NCBI GenBank assembly: GCA_050011535.1
Contig: JBEKIX010000013.1
Span: 1-52,137, forward strand
DNA: 52,137 nucleotides
Direction: 5' to 3'
Source: JAFNAG01 sp050011535
GTDB taxonomy: Bacteria > Acidobacteriota > UBA6911
The notes beneath the pieces are model-generated. The model saw only the letters and a list, made by a program, of their open reading frames with translations. It had not been told where the DNA came from and did not search any database. The position numbers were made by a program, and so were the translations under genes. Below are positions 7,752-14,903 of the stretch, piece after piece (the first letter of the stretch is position 1; every line of letters starts with the position of its first letter).

Positions 7752-8526
7752 AAAGCCTGCGCGACGCTTCGCCGTTATCAGCGGGAAAGGAGGTGTCGGC
7801 AAGACTGTCATCACGGCGAATCTCGCTGCAGCCCTCGCCACTTGCGGAAAGCGCACCCTCGTACTCGATGCCGATCTCGGTCTTGCCAACATGGACATCA
7901 TCCTTGGATTGAACGCGGAGGGATCGATTCAGGACGTACTGGCCGGCAGGATGACCGAGGAAGAAGCGATCGTACACACGCGTCTCGGGTTCGATTTGCT
8001 GCCAGCTGGGTCAGGACTGCTCGAGTCGACCCTGCTGACCCCGGATCTGACGACGAACATGGAATCACTTCTCCAAAGACTGGAGTCACGCTATGACGCG
8101 ATCCTCTTCGATGTCGGCGCCGGGATCGGCGATGTGGTGCTGTTTTTCGCGCGCATCGCGGATGAAGTCGTGGTCGTCGTCACCCCCGAGCCTACTTCCC
8201 TGATGGATGCTTATGCGCTGATAAAGATCCTGTCGCTTCGATTCGCTTGCAGGAACTTCCGCCTGGTGGTCAATCAGGCAGACCCCAGCCACCCTGAGCA
8301 TTCGGGCATGGTGGTGGCCGCACGCTTGCAGCAAGTCGTTTCCAGATTCCTGGAGGAAAGCGTGGGCGCGCAGGTCAGCATTCGTCTCAGCGGATCCCTC
8401 CCAACGGATCCTTCCGTCGCAAGGGCGGTGAGCCGGCAGCAGTCGCTTGCAGAAACCGATCCGACGGGTCCAGTCGCTTCTCGCATCCCACGCCTGGCGG
8501 AATCTCTCAGCAGGGCCCTGCCGTAA
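7741..8526 (+). CDS. MinD/FlhG-family P-loop ATPase
   Basis: ParA/MinD-type ATPase of 261 aa. The deviant Walker A (SGKGGVGKTVITANLA), VLDADLGLANMDIILGL and the AILFDVGAGIGD switch region are clear. DADLGLANMDIILGL is typical of FlhG/YlxH proteins that control flagellar number and polar assembly. ATG 7741 follows a GAGGAGG Shine-Dalgarno that lies inside the end of the diguanylate cyclase gene. No flagellar genes are present nearby, so a wider pole-organising role is possible. The usual C-terminal amphipathic helix cannot be judged with confidence. Confidence 0.8.
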   Translation: MPNEKPARRFAVISGKGGVGKTVITANLAAALATCGKRTLVLDADLGLANMDIILGLNAEGSIQDVLAGRMTEEEAIVHTRLGFDLLPAGSGLLESTLLTPDLTTNMESLLQRLESRYDAILFDVGAGIGDVVLFFARIADEVVVVVTPEPTSLMDAYALIKILSLRFACRNFRLVVNQADPSHPEHSGMVVAARLQQVVSRFLEESVGAQVSIRLSGSLPTDPSVARAVSRQQSLAETDPTGPVASRIPRLAESLSRALP

Positions 8527-8569
8527 GGTTGGGACTTGGGCTCCCATAAGCGCGAAGGCGGCTTCGGTT

Positions 8570-8588
8570 AGCCCTTATAGGAAGGGCT
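8570..8588. terminator. Hairpin between convergent FlhG-like gene and tadA
   Basis: Perfect 7-bp stem AGCCCTT/AAGGGCT with a 5-base loop in the 73-base gap between two converging genes. The U-run is weak in both directions. Confidence 0.35.
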
Positions 8589-8599
8589 TGCTGGCGATG

Positions 8600-9070
8600 C
8601 TAGTCCGATGCGACGTAGCGGCGGGAGGCGAAAAACGCACTCAGCCGAGCGCTGCATTCCGTTTCCAGAATGCCCGAGGTTACTGCAAATCTATGATTGA
8701 GCTGCAGGGATGAACCGATGTGGAAGTGCGAGTCGAGCGCACCCGCTTTAGTATCGGCGGCGCCATAAATCACTTCCTCGACACGAGCCTGCACCAGCGC
8801 GCCGGCGCACATCACGCAAGGTTCCACGGTCACGATAAGGATGGATCCAGGCAATCGATAGTTTTTCATGAAGCGCGCCGCCTGGCGCAGCGCCAGAATC
8901 TCGGCGTGCGCTGATGGATCGTGGGTCTGTATGCAATGGTTGTGCCCGCGGCCGACAATCTTGCCATTGATGAGTACCAAGGCTCCAACCGGAATTTCAC
9001 CTGCGCATTCAGCTTTACCCGCTTCTTCCAGCGCCTCACGCATCCATTGTTCCGCAGTCTCTCGATCCAT
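8600..9070 (-). CDS. tadA: tRNA-specific adenosine deaminase
   Basis: Zinc enzyme that converts A34 to inosine in tRNA-Arg(ACG). The 156-aa protein is of normal length. HAE at 55-57 supplies the zinc His and the proton-shuttle Glu, and PCVMCAGA supplies the two zinc cysteines (C85, C88). EIPVGALVLINGKIVGRGHN and the C-terminal helix region with a conserved FFASRR fit TadA rather than cytidine or guanine deaminases. The gene is monocistronic and converges with the FlhG-like gene. Confidence 0.93.
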   Translation of the reverse strand: MDRETAEQWMREALEEAGKAECAGEIPVGALVLINGKIVGRGHNHCIQTHDPSAHAEILALRQAARFMKNYRLPGSILIVTVEPCVMCAGALVQARVEEVIYGAADTKAGALDSHFHIGSSLQLNHRFAVTSGILETECSARLSAFFASRRYVASD

Positions 9071-9145
9071 TGGGTGCCCCGATTGCCATCCTTGTTGATT
9101 TCAAGCTACCATGGGGATCCAAGGCGCGTCAAATGGGCTACGGTC

Positions 9146-10138
9146 CTAACGAATTGCAATGGAGCCGGAACCACTGTGCACTTCGATCAAGCTGCCGCCA
9201 CCGTGCACCTTGCCGCGGAGTTCGTGTTTGTTGAGCGTTCCGGTCACAGTGACAGGATAGTCTACGGTTATGTTGCCGGAATTGGCGTGCGCGTAGAGGT
9301 CAAACGCGGCACCGGCATCCAGGTGCGTCGTGATACTGCCCGAAGACGCGGAGAGCTTCCAGTCACCCGCCGGAAAGCCGCTGGCCGTAATCCCTCCGCT
9401 GCCTGTGCTCGCGTGCAGCGATCCGTGCACACCGGAGAGTTCGATTCTTCCCGAACCGGTGCTCGCTTCAACATCAAGATCTCCATTTCCACCCGGCACT
9501 TGGTCCAAAACCATGCTCCCGCTCCCCGTTCTTGCGGCGATCGGTCCCGAAATGCGTTCGGCTCGAATGGAGCCGCTGCCGGTGCTCACCTCGACCCGTC
9601 CCGTTGCGCCGTCAATCTGGATACTGCCCGAACCGGTATGGGCCTTCACATCGTCACCGATGCCTGACATGGTGATTGATCCTGAACCGGTAGTGGCATC
9701 CACGGGCCCATGAACGCTCGCAATCCGCTCGCTGCCGGACCCGGTCCTCAAACGCACTGTCGTGTGTTCAGGAACCACGATTTCATAGCTGATGGAGACA
9801 TTGTTCCTATATGCCTCGTTTTCAATACGCCCAATCCGAATAATGTTGGCTGTTTGCTCAAGCGGAGGATTCGCCACAAGATAACGGACTTTCTCTTCCG
9901 CGTTGCTCTTCCAGTCGTTGCCGGCACGGATCTGTCCGTAGACCTGCACAATCGAGGAACCGCCTGCCCGCACGTCTATTCCTCCAGATCCGGTGGTCAC
10001 ATCAAGGTCCACCGATCCGCTGACCTGTAATGTACGCTCAAACTTGCCCTCCGCAGCCGGGTAGGCAAAGTCACAACCGGCCAGAGGTATCAGCAAGGCA
10101 CAAAAGAGCAAATACACAGTGTGATGTGGCAGTCTCAT
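9146..10138 (-). CDS. DUF4097-family lipoprotein with TGSGS repeats
   Basis: Predicted exported lipoprotein of 330 aa: signal peptide with lipobox LIPLAGC near residues 15-21, then a repetitive beta-strand domain. Units of about 18-22 residues carrying TGSGS or TGSGG recur at least seven times between about 45 and 290, as expected for a right-handed beta-helix or adhesin-like fold typical of DUF4097. ATG 10138 follows GGGAGG at good spacing; the 21 residues before it in the open frame are untranslated. Function is unknown. It is codirectional with the downstream-numbered Spy-like gene but separated from it by a strong hairpin. Confidence 0.8.
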   Translation of the reverse strand: MRLPHHTVYLLFCALLIPLAGCDFAYPAAEGKFERTLQVSGSVDLDVTTGSGGIDVRAGGSSIVQVYGQIRAGNDWKSNAEEKVRYLVANPPLEQTANIIRIGRIENEAYRNNVSISYEIVVPEHTTVRLRTGSGSERIASVHGPVDATTGSGSITMSGIGDDVKAHTGSGSIQIDGATGRVEVSTGSGSIRAERISGPIAARTGSGSMVLDQVPGGNGDLDVEASTGSGRIELSGVHGSLHASTGSGGITASGFPAGDWKLSASSGSITTHLDAGAAFDLYAHANSGNITVDYPVTVTGTLNKHELRGKVHGGGSLIEVHSGSGSIAIR

Positions 10139-10248
10139 AACGTTCGCCTCCCTATCCCTCTGAATACGCATTTCAGCGGCAGGAGGTTCGATGCAAAACA
10201 AGAATATAGCAACAGCGAGAGTGCAGGCAGGTGCAAATCAGGAATTCG

Positions 10249-10277
10249 TCACAGGCCGGGAACACCCCGGCCTGTGA
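10249..10277 (-). terminator. Strong hairpin, probable terminator of the Spy-like gene
   Basis: Perfect 12-bp stem TCACAGGCCGGG/CCCGGCCTGTGA with a 5-base loop, 28 bases beyond the Spy-like stop codon on the minus strand. The sequence that follows is only moderately T-rich, so it may stop polymerase weakly or protect the 3' end. Confidence 0.55.
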
Positions 10278-10304
10278 CTCGAAAACGATTAAACGGCGGG
10301 ATCC

Positions 10305-10787
10305 TTATCCGATCTTTTTTTCCAGCAGGTTCTGAATGCGAGCATCCACCTTCTGGAGTCGCTGCTGGAGGCGCACCTGCTGATCGGGGGTCAGGATCGG
10401 CTTGATCTCAGCGATCATCTGGCTCCTCAACTGCAAAGCGTTCCACTGCGCGTTGGTAGCGTTGTCGAAAGCCGCCTTCAGATCCTGATCTGAGGCGCCG
10501 GACGCAAGCGCCCTGTTCATGACCAGCTTGGCTTTAATGCCATCCGTGACGGCCGCTTTGATGGCATCCTTGTGACTGGTGAGAATCGCCTTAACCTGAT
10601 CCTTTTGCTGTTGAGAAAGGTCCAGGCCGCGCAAGGCCGCTCCTGGACGGATCATCGAACGCAGCACCCGCTTCCGAGCACCATTCTGGCCAGGTTTGGC
10701 GTTTTGCGCATTAGCGGCAACCGCAACGGTTGCGGCCAATAGGAGTGCGGCTCCCAGCGCCAGCAGCGACTTCAAGTATCTCTTCAT
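10305..10787 (-). CDS. Spy/CpxP-like periplasmic protein (LTxxQ motif)
   Basis: A 160-aa exported protein: a signal peptide (MKRYLKSLLALGAALLLAAT) with a likely AxA cut site, then an all-helical mature part rich in Gln, Lys and Ala. LDLSQQQKDQVKAIL and LTPDQQVRLQQ are the two LTxxQ-type motifs of the Spy/CpxP chaperone family, which bind unfolded periplasmic proteins or modulate Cpx signalling. ATG 10787 has a GGGAG Shine-Dalgarno; the open frame continues about 100 residues upstream but that part lacks coding character and would bury the signal peptide. No Cpx-type two-component genes are adjacent. Confidence 0.8.
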   Translation of the reverse strand: MKRYLKSLLALGAALLLAATVAVAANAQNAKPGQNGARKRVLRSMIRPGAALRGLDLSQQQKDQVKAILTSHKDAIKAAVTDGIKAKLVMNRALASGASDQDLKAAFDNATNAQWNALQLRSQMIAEIKPILTPDQQVRLQQRLQKVDARIQNLLEKKIG

Positions 10788-11339
10788 GTTAGTAACTCCC
10801 TTCCAATTTCCCGTGATCTCCAAGCTCATCGCCGCAGCCGCCATTGCGACCCGGTCCCTCGATGGTTCGTTCTGTCGACTGCTACCTGATATAACCTGCA
10901 TCTGCAATTTTTGTTGCAAAGTCGGCACCAGTCCTGATGAAATTCCTGTGCATCTCCGCACCTGCGATTTTGACTTCATTTTGCCGCTCCTTCCGATTGA
11001 CACTTCGAGGGTGGAACTGTTATATCCATTCCCTTGGTTTGGTTTCCTGGTTCGACGCGGTTTGCGTCGCAAGGAGTTGTCTCTCATGTCGGATGATGGC
11101 AGTCACCCAGGCAGCGGGGAGATGCGCCGACCAGCCTGACCCGTGGACGAAAAGCGTCCCCGCCTTCGTCAGGCCGCTCGGCCTGAGGCAGAAGCGGATC
11201 AAAGCACGCGTGGCTTTCCTCCTCTCCCGCCCTTCTCTCCCTCTGCGAGTTTATTGAATCGCGGCACAGACCGCGTAGTGCTCATTTCTCGGATGCGGCA
11301 GAAGGAAAATGGTCCAATGACCGGGAGCGGGGGCGGTCC
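10788..11339. other. 552-base divergent intergenic region
   Basis: Lies between the minus-strand Spy-like gene and the plus-strand Nramp-related gene. Open frames on both strands here have no recognisable protein features. The only clear structure is the pair of stem-loops at 11145-11186. I found no convincing -35/-10 pair. Confidence 0.5.
11145..11186 (+). promoter_or_regulatory. Paired stem-loops in the leader of the Nramp-related transporter gene
   Basis: Two adjacent stable hairpins: GGACG/CGTCC (11145-11159, 5-base loop) and TCAGGCC/GGCCTGA (11169-11186, GCTC loop). They lie about 155 bases before the ATG of a predicted divalent-metal transporter, where a metal-responsive leader would be plausible. 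I cannot match them to a known riboswitch class. Confidence 0.3.
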
Positions 11340-12659
11340 ATGTACTGGATCAGCAAGACTTTTCACATCCTGAACCGCCTGGAACGACGCACCCTCATCT
11401 TCCTTGCAGTCCTCGGGCCAGGGCTCATCACGATGGTCGCGGACAACGATGCCGGCGGCATTTCGACCTACGCTGTCACCGGCTCCAAATACGGTTTCAG
11501 CCTGCTCTGGATTTTCTTCATTCTTGTTCCGATGGCCTTCTATGTTCAGGAGATGACGGTAAGACTCGGCGCCGTAACCAAACGTGGGCACGCCGAGGCG
11601 ATCTTCGAAGGATTCGGTCCCTTTTGGGGCTGGTTTTCGCTGATCGATCTGGCCGTCGTTAACTGGCTGACGCTCGTGACGGAGTACATAGGCATGACCG
11701 CGGCCATGAGCCTTTTTGGCGTGCCTCCATGGCTGACATACATGGTCATCACTACCCTTTTGTTCATCGTGGTGGTGTCCGGACGCTATTGGACCTTTGA
11801 AAAGATGACGCTGGTGTTTTGCGCCTTTAACCTGGTGTACATTCCAGCCGCCTTCTGGGCCATGAAGACGCCGACGGCGCCCGCGTGGAGCGAGGTCGCC
11901 AGGGGTTTGTTGCTCCCCACATTTGCGGGCGGATTCACCAGCGAGCTGCTCTTCATTATGCTGGCAAACATCGGCACCACGATCACTCCCTGGCAGATCT
12001 TCTTTCAGCAGAGTTCGGTCGTGGACAAGGGCCTGGATTTGCACGACATCGGCTTCGGGAAGGTGGATACCTTCATCGGCTCACTGGTGACGTGCATCGT
12101 CGCGGCGTTTATCATCATTGCGACCGGCGCGGCCTTTCACTATCACCGTCCGCCGATTACCGTGGAGGACGCAAAGCAGACCGCGCAGGCGCTGGTGCCC
12201 CTGCTTCCACACAGCCAGGGAGCGTCTGCTCGCACGCTGTTTGCAATCGGCCTTTTTGACGCCGGCTTTCTTGGCGCGCTCTGCATTTCGCTCTCAACCT
12301 CATGGGCGGTCGGTGAGGTCTTCGGATGGGCCCATTCGCTCAACAAGAAGATCAAGGAAGCTCCATGGTTTTACGGACTTTACTTGCTTATGCTCCTCAG
12401 CGCCGGGGCGGTCGTCCTGATCCCCGGAGCTCCGCTGATCACCATCACCATGTTTGTCCAGGTGGTTGCGGTTACCCTGTTGCCGTCGGCGCTCGTTTTC
12501 CTGATTCTAATCCTGAACTCCGAATCATTCATGGGCGATCAGGTGAATACCCGCGCGCAGAATATTGTCAATTGGACCATCGTCATCTTCGTCACGGTCA
12601 TGTCCACGCTATTTGCGGTCAGCACGCTCTTTCCCAACTGGCTGAGAACTGTCAGGTAG
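11340..12659 (+). CDS. Nramp-related divalent metal transporter (NRMT-like)
   Basis: Inner-membrane protein of 439 aa with about 11 hydrophobic helices and the Nramp (SLC11) layout: GPGLITMVADNDAGG in helix 1, FYVQEMTVRLGAVTKRGHAEAI after helix 3, and IGTTITPWQIFFQQSSVVDKG in helix 6. The canonical metal-binding DPGN and MPH signatures are replaced by DNDAGG and TPWQ. Loss of the helix-6 methionine fits the Nramp-related magnesium transporters rather than Mn/Fe importers; this is inference from motifs. The next gene, 10 bases on, encodes an MgtE-type magnesium-sensing domain, which supports magnesium. The ATG at 11340 has GGGGGCGG upstream. Confidence 0.8.
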   Translation: MYWISKTFHILNRLERRTLIFLAVLGPGLITMVADNDAGGISTYAVTGSKYGFSLLWIFFILVPMAFYVQEMTVRLGAVTKRGHAEAIFEGFGPFWGWFSLIDLAVVNWLTLVTEYIGMTAAMSLFGVPPWLTYMVITTLLFIVVVSGRYWTFEKMTLVFCAFNLVYIPAAFWAMKTPTAPAWSEVARGLLLPTFAGGFTSELLFIMLANIGTTITPWQIFFQQSSVVDKGLDLHDIGFGKVDTFIGSLVTCIVAAFIIIATGAAFHYHRPPITVEDAKQTAQALVPLLPHSQGASARTLFAIGLFDAGFLGALCISLSTSWAVGEVFGWAHSLNKKIKEAPWFYGLYLLMLLSAGAVVLIPGAPLITITMFVQVVAVTLLPSALVFLILILNSESFMGDQVNTRAQNIVNWTIVIFVTVMSTLFAVSTLFPNWLRTVR

Positions 12660-12669
12660 GAGGTCCACA

Positions 12670-13971
12670 ATGTCTACGATCTCGAACAACTCGGTATCCC
12701 GGAGTCTGGATCTCCCGCCGGGCCTCGCCAGTTTCCGCTTCATGTACTACTCCGAACTCATGAAGCGCCCGATCTGCGTCGGCAAGATCAACAACAAGAT
12801 CGGAAAGTTGACCGATCTGGTGTTTGTCATCAAAGAACCCTATCCCGAAGCCGTTGGCATCTACCTCGAGTTCGGATGGGGAAAGCCGACGCAATTCATC
12901 CCGTGGGCGCGCGTGATCAAGATCGAAGATGATGCCATATTTGTGCAGCCACCCGAAGAGGGAGATGCCTATCCACCATTTGTCGACCAGCCCGGCTGGA
13001 TCCTGCTGGGCAATCATCTCCTGGGGCGCACGATCCTGGACATGGACGGCCGGCGCACGGAGGTAGTGAATGACATTCATCTTCTCGAGGCCAAGGGCCA
13101 GCTGTTAGTGATTCATGTAGACTCTTCCTTCAACGGATTTCTGCGGCGCATGGGCCTTCGCGGCATCCGTTGGGTCAAGGAAGAACTGATCTCATGGAAG
13201 TACGTGCAGCCACTTTCCGTTGAAGATGCCGTTAAGACCGACAAAGTTTCCCTGTCGGTGACCCGCAGCCAGCTCAAAGAGCTCCCAAGCGAGGACCTTG
13301 CCGATGCTCTTGAAGAACTGAGCGGACAGGAACAGCAGGCACTCTTTTCGGCGCTCGACTCCGAGAAGGCAGCGGAAACACTGATCGAGGCAGAACCGCG
13401 CGCTCAGCGGCAGCTGATCTCTTCACTGCGCAGGGAACGCGCCGGCCAGATCCTTGGGGAGATGTCTGTTGCCCAGCTGTCCAAGTTGCTCGCAGTGCTG
13501 CCCCACGACCATATGACCGCGATGCTCGAACTGGTGCCGCCGGAGAACGCAGCGCGCATCCGCACCATTTTGTCCGAGCAGGAAGCGAAGGCAGGCAGCC
13601 TGATGGATTCGAGTTATCTTGCCTTTCCGCCAAGTTCGAACGTCGGCGACGTTTTGCGCATCATCCGCACGTCAGGGCTCGATCCGGATGCTATCTCGTA
13701 TTGCTATGTCATCACGAACGAGTCAAGAACACTCCTCGGCGTGGTCGATCTTCGCGAGCTTGTACTCGCTGCGGACAACCTCAGCTTGGCAGAGATCATG
13801 GCGTCGCCTGCCATCACGGCCGAGGTAGACGATATCCAGGAGGACGTCGCCGAGATCTTTGCCAAGTACCACCTGCGGATGATCCCAGTGGTGGATTCGG
13901 AAGATCATCTGTTGGGCGTGATTCGCTATCACGATTTGATGACGGGCGCGGTCACAACCGTCAAGGTTTAG
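12670..13971 (+). CDS. Soluble PRC-barrel / MgtE N-domain / CBS-pair protein
   Basis: A 433-aa cytoplasmic protein with no membrane segments. Order: two PRC-barrel-like stretches (about 32-95, ICVGKINNKIGKLTDLVF; and about 110-150), the helical MgtE_N superhelix (about 195-310, ELPSEDLADALEELSGQEQQ and LAVLPHDHMTAMLELVPP) and a CBS pair (about 315-430, AYCYVI-like strands, LLGVVDLRELVL, LLGVIRYHDLMTG). In MgtE channels the N and CBS domains bind Mg2+ and close the pore, but the pore domain is absent here. It starts behind AGGAGG 10 bases after the Nramp-related gene, so it is likely the magnesium-sensing regulator of that transporter. Confidence 0.82.
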   Translation: MSTISNNSVSRSLDLPPGLASFRFMYYSELMKRPICVGKINNKIGKLTDLVFVIKEPYPEAVGIYLEFGWGKPTQFIPWARVIKIEDDAIFVQPPEEGDAYPPFVDQPGWILLGNHLLGRTILDMDGRRTEVVNDIHLLEAKGQLLVIHVDSSFNGFLRRMGLRGIRWVKEELISWKYVQPLSVEDAVKTDKVSLSVTRSQLKELPSEDLADALEELSGQEQQALFSALDSEKAAETLIEAEPRAQRQLISSLRRERAGQILGEMSVAQLSKLLAVLPHDHMTAMLELVPPENAARIRTILSEQEAKAGSLMDSSYLAFPPSSNVGDVLRIIRTSGLDPDAISYCYVITNESRTLLGVVDLRELVLAADNLSLAEIMASPAITAEVDDIQEDVAEIFAKYHLRMIPVVDSEDHLLGVIRYHDLMTGAVTTVKV

Positions 13972-13978
13972 CCCGCAC

Positions 13979-14002
13979 TTCTCACCAGAAAGCCGGTGAG
14001 AA
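13979..14002 (+). terminator. Hairpin after the MgtE_N/CBS gene
   Basis: Perfect 8-bp stem TTCTCACC/GGTGAGAA with an 8-base loop, starting eight bases after the stop codon and 24 bases before the small ORF at 14026. No U-run follows; it may attenuate read-through or protect the upstream mRNA. Confidence 0.4.
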
Positions 14003-14025
14003 ATGCTGGCTAGAAGAGGTGTGGG

Positions 14026-14139
14026 ATGCCAAGAATCAAGATGACACCCATGGTGCGTTTTGCTCTCTACTTCCTGCGCATTTATCTGATCATCCTGTTT
14101 GCCCTGCTGGTGTTTCGGTTTCTCCAGGTTTTCCGCTAG
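14026..14139 (+). CDS. Small single-span membrane peptide, 37 aa
   Basis: ATG 14026 is preceded by AGAAGAGGTG at good spacing. The product has a basic N-terminus (MPRIKMTPMVR), one long hydrophobic helix (FALYFLRIYLIILFALLVF) and a short basic tail (RFLQVFR), so an N-in or N-out bitopic peptide is likely. I do not recognise a family. It lies behind the Nramp-related/MgtE_N pair and may be a small transporter subunit. Its TAG stop interlocks with the TAG stop of the convergent phosphopantetheinyl transferase in the palindrome CTAG (14136-14139). Confidence 0.55.
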   Translation: MPRIKMTPMVRFALYFLRIYLIILFALLVFRFLQVFR

Positions 14140-14834
14140 AGTAGCAGTTCGAGCGGCTCTCCTGCCAGTATTCCGGCCGCGATTGTCTGCACAAACAGAC
14201 CTTCTTCCCGCCACCAGCCATAAAAGCGCGTGACCGAATCGAGACATTCCACGGTGAAGGGGGTCCATCCGGGCACGTGCTCACGAGCAACCTGTACCTG
14301 GACGGTTCGGGTGTCGCGCCGCAAGCCTTCACGCAGGCATTTCAGCGCGCTCTCCTTGGCACTCCAAATCAAAGTAGCCCAAAGAGGTCTCACATCAGAA
14401 GGCGCACTCGTCACAAGGGATTGTTCCTCGTCCGTCAGATAATCTTCGATAAACTCCGGATTGCGCGCCTGAATCAGCTCGATGTCGCAGCCCAGCGCCT
14501 GCCCCGGAGGGCCCACGACACAGAATCCCTTTCCTGCGCTATGGCTGAGGGCGATGGATACAGGCGCGGGCACGCCGGAGTCGAATGCTTCCGGAGCGCC
14601 GTCCGGCGCACTCCGAATTTCGAGATTTTCGAATCCCGGCGGCGACATTCCCGCCTGAATCAGGTACGCGCGAATTGCCCGCTTTGCAGTCCAGCGGCCA
14701 AGGAGCCAGTCGCTGCGCCGTTTGGGAAAACGTAGATCGGCGGCGCGGACACGCTCACTCTCGGCAAGCCAGGAGATACCACCGGGCACCTGCACATGAC
14801 CTTGCGTGAGATAGAACACTGGCATCGTATCCAT
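14136..14834 (-). CDS. Sfp-type 4'-phosphopantetheinyl transferase
   Basis: Transfers phosphopantetheine from CoA to carrier proteins. The protein of about 232 aa has the two Mg2+/CoA signature motifs of the Sfp class, LGCDIELIQ and WSAKESALKCL, and the N-terminal RRSDWLLGRWTAKRAIR. The ATG at 14834 is chosen over a TTG one codon earlier; no strong Shine-Dalgarno is visible for either, which suggests dependence on translation from upstream. It follows the megasynthase by about 70 bases on the same strand and is the obvious activator of its three ACPs, and perhaps of fatty-acid ACP. It converges with the 37-aa ORF. Confidence 0.92.
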   Translation of the reverse strand: MDTMPVFYLTQGHVQVPGGISWLAESERVRAADLRFPKRRSDWLLGRWTAKRAIRAYLIQAGMSPPGFENLEIRSAPDGAPEAFDSGVPAPVSIALSHSAGKGFCVVGPPGQALGCDIELIQARNPEFIEDYLTDEEQSLVTSAPSDVRPLWATLIWSAKESALKCLREGLRRDTRTVQVQVAREHVPGWTPFTVECLDSVTRFYGWWREEGLFVQTIAAGILAGEPLELLL

Positions 14835-14903
14835 CAATTTCGCACGGGAGCGATCAAACCCCGGCAGGAGACGCGCTCAATTTAGAGATGTCACAATCAC
14901 CTG

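Noticed and set aside
9200..10000. Repetitive DNA that could suggest a CRISPR or tandem repeat array
   Set aside because: It is the codon-level echo of TGSGS protein repeats in the DUF4097 lipoprotein, without constant repeats and unique spacers.
10788..11087. N-terminal extension of the Spy-like frame
   Set aside because: It would place a typical signal peptide about 100 residues inside the protein; a good Shine-Dalgarno precedes ATG 10787.
11110..11190. Possible Mn2+ (yybP-ykoY) riboswitch
   Set aside because: GGGGAGATGC is a partial likeness to the class's start, but the second conserved loop is not recognisable; kept only as generic stem-loops.
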